Shown: positions 17,771 through 26,896, counted from the stretch's first letter. The stretch: DNA of 64,000 nucleotides from Pseudomonas sp. ACM7 (GCF_004136015.1 NZ_CP024866.1:4816513-4880512); one strand, 5' to 3'. The notes: a model not told the origin generated them from the sequence alone. Numbers and translations: made by a program.

Positions 17771-20235
17771 GCCGGCACCTCCAGGTTCTTCACTGTGATG
17801 ACGTCGAATTCTTTCTTCAGCAGCGGTTGTTCCAGGCGTTCCTTCCACGGGTCCTGTTCGAACGACAAGGAGAATTGCAAGCGATCGTTGAGCGCCTTGC
17901 GCCGCTCCGGGTCCTCCAGCACGGCTTTCTTGATGTGTTCCATGCCGACCCGTTGCAGGTAGTGCACGGTGCGTTCGAGGTAGAAAGCTTCTTCGCGATA
18001 GAGCTGCAGGAACGCGCCGTTGTATTCACGCACTTCTTCGGCGGTCTTGAGCTTGACGAAGAATTCCGCGACTTCGGTTTTGATCCCGCCGTTGCCACCG
18101 ATGTACATCTCCCAGCCCGAATCCACGCCGATAATTCCGACGTCCTTGATGCCCGCTTCCGAACAGTTGCGAGGGCAACCGGAGACGGCCAGTTTCACTT
18201 TGTGCGGCGACCACATGTTGAACAGGTCGTGCTCAAGCTCAATGCCCAGTTGCGTGGAATTCTGGGTGCCGAAGCGGCAGAACTCGCTGCCGACACAGGT
18301 CTTCACGGTGCGGATGGATTTGCCGTAGGCGTGGCCGGACGGCATGTCGAGGTCCTTCCAGACGCCCGGCAGGTCCTGCTTCTTGATCCCCAGCAAATCG
18401 ATACGCTGGCCGCCGGTAACCTTGACCATGGGCACGTTGTATTTGTCGGCTACATCGGCAATGCGCCGCAGCTCCGAAGGATTGGTCACACCGCCCCACA
18501 TCCGTGGGACTACAGAGTAAGTGCCATCTTTCTGAATGTTGGCGTGGGCACGTTCGTTGATCAGGCGCGATTGCGGATCGTCCTTGGCTTCGCCCGGCCA
18601 GGTGGAAATCAGGTAGTAGTTGAGCGCCGGGCGGCACGTGGCGCAGCCGTTCGGCGTGCGCCAGTTCAAATAGCTCTGGGTGCCTGCGATGGTCAGCTGA
18701 TGCTGCTCGCGGATGGCCTGGCGGATTTGCCCATGATTCAAGTCGCTGCAACCGCAAATGGCTTTCTCGCTTTTCGGTTTGACGTCTGCTGCGCCGCCCA
18801 CGGTGTTGATCAGGATCTGTTCCACCAACCCTGCGCAGGAGCCGCAAGAGCTGGCAGCCTTGGTGTGTTTCTTGACGTCGTCGACGCTGAACAACCCGTG
18901 TTCCTGAATCGCCTTGACGATGGTGCCTTTGCACACGCCGTTGCAACCGCAGACTTCGGCGGTGTCGGCCATGCTCATGGCTTTGTCCTGGCCCTGATGT
19001 CCTACATCGCCGAGAGCCAGCTCCATGGATGAAGAGCCGCCGAACATCAGGTGATCGCGGATCTGCGCGATGTCGTGATTCTCACGTATCTGCCGGAAAT
19101 ACCAGCCACCGTCTGCCGTATCGCCGTACAGACAGGCCCCGACCAGCACGTCATCCTTGATCACCAGTTTTTTGTAGACCCCGCCGATAGGGTCGGAGAG
19201 GGTGATGGTTTCGGTACCTTCGCCGCCCATAAAGTCGCCGGCGGAGAACAGGTCGATGCCGGTCACTTTCAATTTGGTCGACGTCACCGAACCTTTGTAG
19301 GTGGCGAAGCCCAATTGAGCGAGGTGATTGGCGCAGACCTTGGCCTGTTCGAACAGCGGTGCTACTAGGCCGTAAGCGATACCTCGGTGGCTGGCGCATT
19401 CGCCGATGGCGTAGATGCGTGGGTCGTAGGTTTGCAGGGTGTCGTTGACCAGGATCCCGCGGTTACAGGGAATGCCGGATTTTTCCGCGAGCTCGGTGTT
19501 AGGTCGAATACCGGCGGCCATCACCACCAGGTCGGCGGGGATGATGTCGCCGTTCTTGAACTCAACCGAGCCGACCCGGCCATTGCCTGCATCGTGCAGG
19601 GCCTGGGTTTGCTCGCAAAGACGAAAGTGCAAGCCGCGGGCTTCCAGGGCAGTTTGCAGCAACTGGCCGCTGGTTTTATCCAGTTGCCGTTCCAGCAGCC
19701 ATTCCCCGATGTGCACCACGGTGACGTGCATGCCGCGCAGCATCAGGCCGTTGGCGGCTTCCAGGCCGAGCAGGCCGCCACCGATCACCACGGCGTGCTT
19801 GTGGGTTTTCGCGGTGTCGATCATTGCCTGGGTGTCGGCGATGTCGCGGTAGCCGATCACGCCGTGCAAGGTGTTGCCGGGGATCGGCAGGATGAACGGA
19901 GTCGAGCCGGTGGCGATCAGCAGGCGATCGTATTCGGCCTCGCTGCCGTCTTCGGCGATCACGCGGCGTTTGACCCGGTCAATCTCCACCACTTTGCGGT
20001 TGAGCAGCAGCTTGATGTTGTTGTCCAGGTACCAGTCCAGATCGTTGAGCACGATCTCTTCGAAGGTCTGTTCACCGGCCAGCACCGGTGACAGCAGGAT
20101 GCGGTTGTAGTTGGTATGGGGTTCGGCGCCGAAGACCGTGATGTCGTACAGCTCATTGCTCAGCTTGAGCAGTTCTTCCAGGGTGCGAACCCCGGCCATG
20201 CCGTTGCCGATCATCACCAGTTTTAGTTTTTTCAT
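17767..20235 (-). CDS. nirB: Nitrite reductase (NADH) large subunit
   Basis: The 822-residue subunit carries an N-terminal FAD/NAD(P)H domain (VMIGNGMAGVRTLEELL; HAVVIGGGLLGLEAANGL near 140), two BFD-like [2Fe-2S] regions (CGCNGVCKG with SCGSCAGL; CGCSDLNHG with NGCATCRP) and a sirohaem/[4Fe-4S] domain with CVGSEFC (C-x5-C) and CPRNC (C-x3-C). It reduces nitrite to ammonium with NADH. I use ATG 20235 (MKKLKLVMIGNG), preceded by GGAGAACCTG; the 23 residues upstream are not family-like. Transcription passes through a NasT-type leader at 20307-20393. Confidence 0.96.
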   Translation of the reverse strand: MKKLKLVMIGNGMAGVRTLEELLKLSNELYDITVFGAEPHTNYNRILLSPVLAGEQTFEEIVLNDLDWYLDNNIKLLLNRKVVEIDRVKRRVIAEDGSEAEYDRLLIATGSTPFILPIPGNTLHGVIGYRDIADTQAMIDTAKTHKHAVVIGGGLLGLEAANGLMLRGMHVTVVHIGEWLLERQLDKTSGQLLQTALEARGLHFRLCEQTQALHDAGNGRVGSVEFKNGDIIPADLVVMAAGIRPNTELAEKSGIPCNRGILVNDTLQTYDPRIYAIGECASHRGIAYGLVAPLFEQAKVCANHLAQLGFATYKGSVTSTKLKVTGIDLFSAGDFMGGEGTETITLSDPIGGVYKKLVIKDDVLVGACLYGDTADGGWYFRQIRENHDIAQIRDHLMFGGSSSMELALGDVGHQGQDKAMSMADTAEVCGCNGVCKGTIVKAIQEHGLFSVDDVKKHTKAASSCGSCAGLVEQILINTVGGAADVKPKSEKAICGCSDLNHGQIRQAIREQHQLTIAGTQSYLNWRTPNGCATCRPALNYYLISTWPGEAKDDPQSRLINERAHANIQKDGTYSVVPRMWGGVTNPSELRRIADVADKYNVPMVKVTGGQRIDLLGIKKQDLPGVWKDLDMPSGHAYGKSIRTVKTCVGSEFCRFGTQNSTQLGIELEHDLFNMWSPHKVKLAVSGCPRNCSEAGIKDVGIIGVDSGWEMYIGGNGGIKTEVAEFFVKLKTAEEVREYNGAFLQLYREEAFYLERTVHYLQRVGMEHIKKAVLEDPERRKALNDRLQFSLSFEQDPWKERLEQPLLKKEFDVITVKNLEVPA

Positions 20236-20306
20236 CAGGTTCTCCGGGGAGCTCGGACCCGCCTCATCAGGGCTTACAGGTCTTGCTCGACAAAATTTGC
20301 GCAAAC

Positions 20307-20393
20307 AAAAAAAGGCGTCCCGCTAGTTGCCTAGCGAGGACGCCTTTGTCCTGGTCCCGTTCTCTCGGGCAGCGCATCCTTCGTCGTTGAAGG
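20307..20393 (-). promoter_or_regulatory. ANTAR-target (NasT) antitermination leader of nirB
   Basis: In RNA sense (minus strand) three hairpins precede the gene: CCUUC-AACGAC-GAAGG (20378-20393), CCCG-AGAGAA-CGGG (20356-20369) and GGAC-AAAGGC-GUCC (20338-20351). Each hexaloop has A at position 1 and G at position 4, the known ANTAR-binding signature. The last hairpin shares 20338-20347 with an intrinsic terminator (20307-20347: GGCGUCCUCGCUAG, loop GCAA, CUAGCGGGACGCC, then seven U). NasT binding to the hairpin pair would block the terminator. Confidence 0.85.
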
Positions 20394-20534
20394 CTGGGCT
20401 TTATGTATGGTGAGAAAGGTAATGCAGTGGTTGTGCCAAGTCGCACAAATGCCGAATTTATGGGCTCTTGTCATGGGAGGAGGTATTTCCGTGCACCGGT
20501 TCAATGCGCGATGCCCGGTTTTGAAGCAGAAAAG

Positions 20535-20612
20535 TCAAAAGATCGCAGCCTACGGCAGCTCCACAGGAGATCGTGGGCACCCGTAGGAGCTGCCGCAGGC
20601 TGCGATCTTTTG
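20535..20612. repeat. REP doublet (type A) between the kinase gene and the nirB leader
   Basis: Arms TCAAAAGATCGCAGCC and GGCTGCGATCTTTTGA are inverted around CTCCACAGG-type centre sequence. The arms are not identical in the middle (CCTACGGCAG against GCCGCAGGC). It lies 23 nt after the kinase stop, so it probably ends the nasA-kinase transcript. Confidence 0.88.
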
Positions 20613-20635
20613 ATCTTTTGGGTGCAGTGAAAAAC

Positions 20636-22306
20636 TCAGCCATGAAACAGTAAAAACAGCAGCACCAGATTCACCAGCAACGACACCAGCGCCAAGGTTC
20701 GCCAGACCTTCAACGGTTCGCGCTCCAGCAACGGTCTGGGTCGCACGCTCAAACTGCGCCGCTCGCCCTGTTCCACTAGCAGCAACCATTCTTCCGCCGT
20801 TTCAAAACGTTGACCCGGATCCGCCGCCACGGCGCGCTCCAGACTTTGCGCAATCCATTCCGGCAGGTCGGGTCGATAGCGACTGGCGCTGACAGAAACC
20901 CCGAACCGTGGGCGCTGGAAGGCTTCGATTTCGCCGTAGGGATAATGCCCGGTGAGCAGGAAATACAGGGTCACGCCGACGGCATACAAATCCTGTTGCG
21001 GTGTCGGTGCTTCCCCGCGAAAGGCTTCCGGCGCGATATAGCTGGGCGTTCCGGGCAAGGCAGAAGGTTGGTCTTCGGACAGGCCTGGGCAGTAGGCGAG
21101 TCCGAAGTCCAGCAGGCGTAATTCGCCGTCGTCCCCCAGTAGCAGGTTCTCCGGTTTGATGTCTCGATGGAGAATCTGCCGTCGATGCAGCATGCCAACG
21201 GCTCGCAGCAGGCGTTCGGCCAGATCCTGCCATTGAGGCAGAGGCAGCGGTCCGACATCGGCGTGCAGCTCCGCCAACGTAGATCCGGAATATTCCCGCA
21301 TCACGTAGTACAAATGCTGACGCTGACTGCTGGCATGGACTTCAGGGAAATGCCGCCCGGCCACGCGCTTGAGAAACCATTCTTCCGACAGCAACGCCTG
21401 CCCGGCCAAGTGATCGTCGCGCAGCGCGCCTGGCAAGGTTTTCAGCAGCCAGGGTTGTTGTTGCCCATCGCGTACCCGATAAAGCAACGACTGCTGGCTC
21501 TGACCGAGTATCCCTTCGACCTGCCAACCTTCGAAAGTCTGGCCTGGTTTCAAGGCTGGCGGCAGCGGCCATTGCTGCAAATGAATCAATGCATCGCCGA
21601 TGCTCGTTTCACCGAGGGCATCGACCCGCACCAACAAGGCGCTGGCGTTGTCCTGGCTGCCGGCCAGATGCGCCGCGTTGACCAAGGTCTGCGCAGCGCT
21701 GTTCAAATCCGGTTGATCGCGCAGAATTGCCGCAATCGCGGTGTCGCCCAGCACGGCCCAAATGCCGTCGCTGAGCAGTACGAAACTTTCGTTCAACCGC
21801 AGTTCGCCATCGAGAAAATCCAGCACCAAATGCTGATCGAGCCCAAGTGCCCGTTTGAGCACATGCTGCATGCCCGGCTGGTCCCAGACGTGATCTTCGC
21901 TGACCCGTTGCAAGGTGTCAGCGTGCCAGCGATAAACACGGCAATCGCCGACATGGGCCAAGGTAAATCGCCTACCGCGCATGACCAAAGCACTGACAGT
22001 GGTGAGCAACGGTTGCCCACCGCCATTGGCCTGCAACCAGCGATTTTGTGCCAGTAGCAGGCGATCCAGTGCCTGCGCGACGCCCCAGGTTTCCGGCGTG
22101 GCGTAGTAATCCAGCGCCAGAGCCTGCAGCGTCGAGCGGGCGGCGAGGCCACCATCGGCGCACTGGCTGACGCCATCGGCGATGGCGAACAGGTAACCCT
22201 TGCTCGCCGCCAGCGCCGGGGCTGGAGTCACCAGACGCAGGGCGTCCTGATTCTCCTCGCGAGGGCCAATGGCGCTCGCTTCGGCAAAACTCAGTTGCAG
22301 GCTCAT
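20636..22306 (-). CDS. Fused PP2C-type phosphatase and Ser/Thr protein kinase, membrane-anchored
   Basis: The 556-residue protein has an N-terminal PP2C phosphatase (about residues 5-240) with intact metal motifs REENQDAL, FAIADGVSQ, LLSDGIW and GSQDNASALLV. A Hanks-type kinase follows (about 265-520) with a plausible VAIK lysine in WLLKTLPG, the catalytic loop HRDIKPENLLL, DFGLAYCPG and YIAPEAF. A single C-terminal membrane helix (ALVSLLVNLVLLFLLF) ends the protein, leaving both enzymes in the cytoplasm. It starts 7 nt after nasA and so is cotranscribed with the nitrate transporter. Substrates are unknown; a role in tuning nitrate uptake is only an inference from context. Confidence 0.93.
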   Translation of the reverse strand: MSLQLSFAEASAIGPREENQDALRLVTPAPALAASKGYLFAIADGVSQCADGGLAARSTLQALALDYYATPETWGVAQALDRLLLAQNRWLQANGGGQPLLTTVSALVMRGRRFTLAHVGDCRVYRWHADTLQRVSEDHVWDQPGMQHVLKRALGLDQHLVLDFLDGELRLNESFVLLSDGIWAVLGDTAIAAILRDQPDLNSAAQTLVNAAHLAGSQDNASALLVRVDALGETSIGDALIHLQQWPLPPALKPGQTFEGWQVEGILGQSQQSLLYRVRDGQQQPWLLKTLPGALRDDHLAGQALLSEEWFLKRVAGRHFPEVHASSQRQHLYYVMREYSGSTLAELHADVGPLPLPQWQDLAERLLRAVGMLHRRQILHRDIKPENLLLGDDGELRLLDFGLAYCPGLSEDQPSALPGTPSYIAPEAFRGEAPTPQQDLYAVGVTLYFLLTGHYPYGEIEAFQRPRFGVSVSASRYRPDLPEWIAQSLERAVAADPGQRFETAEEWLLLVEQGERRSLSVRPRPLLEREPLKVWRTLALVSLLVNLVLLFLLFHG

Positions 22307-22313
22307 TGAGGCC

Positions 22314-23525
22314 TCAGACTCGAGCAGCGGTCACGGCTGCCGAACCCCAAGTGGTTCTCCAGCGACGTTTCACGCCGTGCAGACCGAACCAGGCCAGAAC
22401 GCCAAGACTGGCGAACAACCACAAGGCCAGTTGATAACTGCCGGTGCTTTGCTTGATCGCGCCCATGCCTGCTGCCAGCGCAAACCCACCGATACCGCCG
22501 GCCATGCCGATCAAACCGGTCATCACACCGATCTCCCGACGAAAACGCTGCGGCACCAATTGGAAAACAGCGCCGTTACCGGCACCCAAACCGAGCATGG
22601 TGCAGACGAAAAGTGCCAGCGCCGCGTAGGAGCTCGGCAGATTGAAACCCACCGCAGCGATGCAGACTGCCGCCACCGTGTACATCCCCAAGAGGGTGCG
22701 AATGCCACCGAAACGGTCGGCCAGAGCGCCGCCCAACGGACGCATCAAGCTGCCACCGAACACGCAGGCCGCCGTGTAGTAACCGGCGGTCACCGGGCTC
22801 AGGCCATATTGGTCGTTGAAATAGCCAGGCAGGGCGCTGGCCAGGCCGATGAAGCCGCCGAAGGTCACGCTGTAGAAAAACATGAACCACCAGCTGTCGC
22901 GGTCGCCCAGGGCCTTGAAGTAGTCGGACACGGACTTGGCTTTCGGCCGCTCAGGCGCGTTTTTGGCCAACCAGGCGAAGACGATGATGGTCAGAATCAG
23001 CGGGATCAGGGCGAAGCCGAACACGTTGCTCCAGCCAAACGCAGCCGCCAGCACCGGGGCGATCAGTGCCGCGAGCACGGTGCCCGAGTTACCGGCACCG
23101 GCGATACCCATGGCTTTGCCTTGGTGTTGGGGTGGATACCATTGCGACGCCAGCGGCAGGGCGACGGCGAAGGATGCGCCGGCCATGCCGAGGAACAGGC
23201 CCAGCACCAACGCTTGTTCATAACTGTGGATGCCGAGCTTCCAGGCACCAAACAGTGCGCAGATGACGATCACCTGGCCAATCAGCCCGGCGGTTTTCGG
23301 CGACAGGCGATCAGCCAGCAAGCCCATTACAAAGCGCAATACCGCCCCGGCCAGAATCGGCGTGGCCACCACCAGCCCGCGCTGCTGGGTGGTCAGGTGC
23401 AGGTCGGCGGCGATTTGCACTGCCAGTGGGCCGAGCAGGTACCAGACCATGAAACTCAGGTCGAAATAGAGGAAGGCCGCGAACAATGTCGGGGTATGGC
23501 CAGATTTCCAGAAGCTTGATTTCAT
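22314..23525 (-). CDS. nasA: Nitrate/nitrite transporter, MFS NarK/NasA type
   Basis: The 403-residue protein has twelve predicted membrane helices and both nitrate-signature segments of the NNP family, GIAGAGNSGTVLAAL (helix 5, near 140) and GMAGGIGGFALAAG (helix 11, near 340). The conserved arginines of the substrate path are plausible in LRFVMGLLADRLSP and LMRPLGGALADRFGG. It imports nitrate for NasC. It heads a two-gene unit with the kinase and is preceded by its own NasT-type leader. Confidence 0.94.
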   Translation of the reverse strand: MKSSFWKSGHTPTLFAAFLYFDLSFMVWYLLGPLAVQIAADLHLTTQQRGLVVATPILAGAVLRFVMGLLADRLSPKTAGLIGQVIVICALFGAWKLGIHSYEQALVLGLFLGMAGASFAVALPLASQWYPPQHQGKAMGIAGAGNSGTVLAALIAPVLAAAFGWSNVFGFALIPLILTIIVFAWLAKNAPERPKAKSVSDYFKALGDRDSWWFMFFYSVTFGGFIGLASALPGYFNDQYGLSPVTAGYYTAACVFGGSLMRPLGGALADRFGGIRTLLGMYTVAAVCIAAVGFNLPSSYAALALFVCTMLGLGAGNGAVFQLVPQRFRREIGVMTGLIGMAGGIGGFALAAGMGAIKQSTGSYQLALWLFASLGVLAWFGLHGVKRRWRTTWGSAAVTAARV

Positions 23526-23625
23526 CGCGCACCTCAGCTGTTAGGAGTCTCGAGAAGGAGTCATGAGCTTGCAGGTGGGGCGCCGCATCGGCCGCACCAC
23601 CGGCCCCGGTCTGTGGGGCCAAAAC

Positions 23626-23711
23626 AAAAAAACGCCGCCACCGGATTCGCCAAAGGGCAAATGAGGTGAGCGACGTCTTTGTCGTAGGTGGGGCAACCGC
23701 CGTTGGTTACC
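23626..23711 (-). promoter_or_regulatory. ANTAR-target (NasT) antitermination leader of nasA
   Basis: In RNA sense, GGUAACC-AACGGC-GGUUGCC (23692-23711, fully paired with one G-U) is followed after about 7 nt by CGAC-AAAGAC-GUCG (23671-23684). Both hexaloops have A1 and G4. The second hairpin shares its 3' strand with an imperfect terminator stem that closes at GGUGGCGGCG and ends in seven U (23626-23632 on the plus strand are A). Confidence 0.85.
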
Positions 23712-23764
23712 TGTAGTGATTACCTAGCGAGATCTGTGCCACATCTAGAGTTTGTGCCGAGACG

Positions 23765-23839
23765 AAAAGATCGCAGCCTTCGGCAGCTCCACAGGTGTAC
23801 GCGATACCAAGTAGGAGCTGCCGAAGGCTGCGATCTTTT
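23765..23839. repeat. REP doublet (type A) directly after nasT
   Basis: Arms AAAAGATCGCAGCCTTCGGC/AGCTCC and its complement flank a short centre. Its right end is only 6 nt from the nasT stop codon. It separates the nasST unit from the nasA leader. Confidence 0.9.
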
Positions 23840-23845
23840 TGCTCT

Positions 23846-24421
23846 TCAGCCCAACAACTCACTCATGGCGATGATCTGCTCCGCCACCTGAATCAGCTTC
23901 TGCTGACGGCTCATGGCCTGGCGGCGCATCAGGGTGTAGGCCTCTTCCTCGTTGCAGTCCTTCATTTTCATCAGCAGCCCTTTGGCCAGCTCGATGCGTT
24001 TGCGCTCGGCCAGTTGCTGGTCGCGGGCATTGAGTTGGGCGCGCAGGGCCTGGTCGCTTTCAAAGCGCGCCATGGCCACGTCGAGAATCGGCTGCAAGCG
24101 CTGTGCGTGGATGCCTTCGACGATGTAGGCACTGACGCCGGACTTGATCGCCTGACGCATCACATCGGGGTCATGTTCATCGGTAAACATCACGATTGGC
24201 CGCGGTTGATCGCGGCTCACCAGCACCACTTGTTCCATCACATCGCGGCTCGGTGACTCGGTATCGATCAAAATCACGTCTGGACGCACCGTTTCGACGC
24301 GCGCGGGCAGGTCGATGGTCAGGCCCGACTCGTCGATCACCTCGAACCCGGCTTCGGTCAGGGCCGCCTTCAGGCGACCGACTTTCTTCGCGGTGTCGTT
24401 GATCAGCAGGATACGCAACAT
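23846..24421 (-). CDS. nasT: NasT, ANTAR-domain RNA-binding antiterminator
   Basis: The 191-residue protein has an N-terminal receiver-like domain (MLRILLINDTAKKVGRLKAA, with the acceptor-region DVILIDTES) and a C-terminal ANTAR domain (about residues 130-190; ERKRIELAKGLLMKMKDCNE and AYTLMRRQAM). ANTAR domains bind paired hexaloop hairpins in nascent RNA and prevent termination. NasS holds NasT inactive until nitrate or nitrite binds NasS. Targets in this window are the leaders at 20307, 23626 and 25666. It lies 15 nt downstream of nasS. Confidence 0.95.
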   Translation of the reverse strand: MLRILLINDTAKKVGRLKAALTEAGFEVIDESGLTIDLPARVETVRPDVILIDTESPSRDVMEQVVLVSRDQPRPIVMFTDEHDPDVMRQAIKSGVSAYIVEGIHAQRLQPILDVAMARFESDQALRAQLNARDQQLAERKRIELAKGLLMKMKDCNEEEAYTLMRRQAMSRQQKLIQVAEQIIAMSELLG

Positions 24422-24436
24422 ATTCGCAGTCTCCTG

Positions 24437-25648
24437 TCAGCGGCTGGCGAGAAGGGGCGAGCTGTCGCTCATGGCGTGCAGCTTGAAACTGCGGGCATAG
24501 CCGGCGGGGTCCAGGGCATCCCAGACCTTGCCGTCGATCAACTGGCTGCTGCGCATTGGCTGATCACTCGCGGCCACACCGACAGCGGTGGCGGCCTCTC
24601 GATACAAGTCTAGTTGCTGGACCTGACGGGCCACGCCCAGGTAGTCCGGGTCGTCGCGCAACAAACCCCAACGGCGGAACTGGGTCATGAACCACATGCC
24701 ATCGGACAGATACGGCAGATTGACCTCGCCTTCACCATGGAAGCGCAGCGCGTGCGGATCTTGCCAGCGATTACCCAGCCCATCGGCGTAGTCACCGAGC
24801 AATCGCGGCTCGATGCAGTCGAGCGGTGCGTCGAGATATTCGGGCGCGCTCAAGAGCTTCGCGGTGCTGCGGCGATTCTCGGTGCTTTCTTCGATGAAGC
24901 GGCTGGCCTCCAGAATCGCCATCACCAGCGCCCTTGCGGTGTTGGGGTATTGCTCGACAAAGGCGCGGGTGCAACCGAGGACTTTTTCCGGATGATCGGG
25001 CCAGATGGTCTGGGTGGTTGCCATCGTGAACCCCAGATTTTGCTGCACCGCGCTGGCGGACCATGGCTCGCCGACGCAGAAACCATCGATGCGTCCGGCT
25101 TGCAGGTGCGCGACCATTTGTGGCGGCGGCACCACCACACTGTCGACGTCCTGCAACGGATGAATACCCTGACTCGCGAGCCAGTAATACAGCCACATGG
25201 CGTGGGTGCCGGTAGGAAATGTCTGGGCGAAGGTGAGTTTTGGGCGACTTTGGTGCACGTGCCGGTCCAGTGCTTCAGGACTGGTCACGCTCAGCGCCTG
25301 TAAGCCATGGGAGAGGTTGATGCTCTGGCCATTCTGATTCAGGCCCATGAGCACCGCCATGTCGGTCGACGCGACACCGCCGATGCCCAAATGCACGGCG
25401 TAGATCAAACCGTACAGACTGTGGGCGGCGTCGAGTTCGCCACTGACCAGTTTGTCCCGCAGGTTGGCCCAGGACGACTGGCGCTTGAGGTTCAGCGTCA
25501 GGCCATAAGGTTGGGCAAAGCCCTGCGTGGCCGCGACAACCACGGAGGCGCAGTCACTCAGGGCCATGAAGCCGAGGTTGATTTCGGTCTTTTCCGGGGC
25601 ATCGCTGCCGTTGACCCAGGCCAGAGGGTTGGCTGGAACTTCAATCAT
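24437..25648 (-). CDS. nasS: NasS, cytoplasmic nitrate/nitrite sensor
   Basis: The 403-residue protein is related to the periplasmic nitrate-binding protein NrtA but has no signal peptide, as expected for the NasS sensor. Family-like segments include INLGFMALSDCASVVVAATQ at residues 20-40, SLYGLIYAVHLGIGG and VGEPWSASAVQQNLGF. It sequesters NasT in the absence of nitrate. ATG 25648 (MIEVPANPLAW) is chosen; the upstream 19 codons overlap the leader terminator and are unlikely to be coding. Confidence 0.94.
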   Translation of the reverse strand: MIEVPANPLAWVNGSDAPEKTEINLGFMALSDCASVVVAATQGFAQPYGLTLNLKRQSSWANLRDKLVSGELDAAHSLYGLIYAVHLGIGGVASTDMAVLMGLNQNGQSINLSHGLQALSVTSPEALDRHVHQSRPKLTFAQTFPTGTHAMWLYYWLASQGIHPLQDVDSVVVPPPQMVAHLQAGRIDGFCVGEPWSASAVQQNLGFTMATTQTIWPDHPEKVLGCTRAFVEQYPNTARALVMAILEASRFIEESTENRRSTAKLLSAPEYLDAPLDCIEPRLLGDYADGLGNRWQDPHALRFHGEGEVNLPYLSDGMWFMTQFRRWGLLRDDPDYLGVARQVQQLDLYREAATAVGVAASDQPMRSSQLIDGKVWDALDPAGYARSFKLHAMSDSSPLLASR

Positions 25649-25665
25649 CAGTAAACACCTTCCAT

Positions 25666-25751
25666 AAAAAAGCGCCGGACCGGCTGCTTGCCAGGGCAAG
25701 GCCAAGTGACGACGCCTTTGTCTTTCGACTCATCCCGCCGTTGGCATGAGT
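25666..25751 (-). promoter_or_regulatory. ANTAR-target-like leader on the nasS-nasT operon itself
   Basis: In RNA sense, ACUCAU-GCC-AACGGC-GGG-AUGAGU (25728-25751, one mismatch in the stem) is followed after 5 nt by GAC-AAAGGC-GUC (25711-25722). Both hexaloops have A1 and G4. The second hairpin's 3' strand continues into a long imperfect terminator that contains an inner CUUGCC/GGCAAG stem and ends in six U (25666-25671 on plus are A). It ends 17 nt before the nasS ATG, so NasT probably controls its own operon. Confidence 0.8.
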
Positions 25752-25876
25752 GCTGATGTCAGTGACGGTGCAAGGCATATGCCATCGCTCGCTGATTTTG
25801 TCGTGCGCCTCGCCTGCAACCCCGATGCCCGGCTATAATCGCCGCCACTTTTCGTAGCCCAGAGTCAAACCCGCCC

Positions 25877-26896
25877 ATGTACACCCTGGCCCGTCAGCTG
25901 TTGTTCAAACTTTCCCCGGAAACCTCCCACGATCTGTCCCTGGACCTGATCGGCGCGGGCGGGCGTTTGGGCCTCAACGGCTTGCTGTGCAAGGCCCCGG
26001 CGAAAATGCCGGTGACCGTCATGGGCCTGGACTTCCCGAATCCGGTGGGTCTGGCGGCCGGTCTGGACAAGAACGGCGCGGCCATCGACGGTTTTGCGCA
26101 ACTGGGTTTTGGTTTTGTCGAAATCGGCACCATCACCCCGCGTCCGCAGCCGGGCAACCCGAAACCACGCATTTTCCGTCTGCCGGAAGCCGAGGCGATC
26201 ATCAATCGCATGGGGTTCAACAACCTCGGCATCGATCACCTGCTGGCTCGAGTGGCGGCGGCCAAGTTCAAGGGCGTGCTGGGTATCAATATCGGCAAAA
26301 ACTTCGATACCCCGGTTGAGCGGGCGGTCGACGACTACCTGATCTGCCTGGACAAGGTCTACGCCCACGCCAGCTATGTGACGGTCAACGTCAGCTCGCC
26401 GAACACCCCGGGCCTGCGCAGCCTGCAATTCGGCGATTCGCTGAAGCAATTGTTGGCCGACCTGGCGACGCGCCGCGCAGAACTGGCGCTGCGCCATGGC
26501 AAACATGTACCACTGGCGATCAAGATTGCGCCGGACATGACCGACGAAGAAACCGCTCAGGTCGCGCAAGCGCTGATCGAAACCGGGATGGACGCGGTGA
26601 TCGCTACCAACACCACCCTGAGCCGCGTCGGCGTAGAAGGCATGGAGCACGGCGACGAGGCGGGCGGTCTGTCCGGCGCACCGGTTCGTGACAAGAGCAC
26701 CCACACCGTGAAGGTGCTGGCGGCCGAGTTGGCCGGTCGCTTGCCGATCATCGCCGTGGGCGGCATCACCGAAGGCAAGCACGCGGCTGAGAAAATCGCT
26801 GCGGGTGCCAGCCTGGTGCAGCTCTATTCCGGCTTCATCTATAAAGGCCCGGCGCTGATTCGTGAATCCGTAGACGCCATCGCCGCCCTGCGCTGA
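25877..26896 (+). CDS. pyrD: Dihydroorotate dehydrogenase (quinone), class 2
   Basis: The 339-residue flavoprotein oxidises dihydroorotate to orotate at the inner membrane in pyrimidine synthesis. The amphipathic N terminus ([19 protein letters not shown]) is the class 2 membrane/quinone segment. Core motifs are [47 protein letters not shown] (catalytic Ser) and [14 protein letters not shown] for FMN phosphate binding. It stands alone and ends before a REP doublet facing rmf. Confidence 0.97.
   Translation: MYTLARQLLFKLSPETSHDLSLDLIGAGGRLGLNGLLCKAPAKMPVTVMGLDFPNPVGLAAGLDKNGAAIDGFAQLGFGFVEIGTITPRPQPGNPKPRIFRLPEAEAIINRMGFNNLGIDHLLARVAAAKFKGVLGINIGKNFDTPVERAVDDYLICLDKVYAHASYVTVNVSSPNTPGLRSLQFGDSLKQLLADLATRRAELALRHGKHVPLAIKIAPDMTDEETAQVAQALIETGMDAVIATNTTLSRVGVEGMEHGDEAGGLSGAPVRDKSTHTVKVLAAELAGRLPIIAVGGITEGKHAAEKIAAGASLVQLYSGFIYKGPALIRESVDAIAALR

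Noticed and set aside
17746..19032. 428-codon open frame on the plus strand opposite nirB
   Set aside because: No known domain; nirB on the other strand is complete with cluster-binding cysteines.
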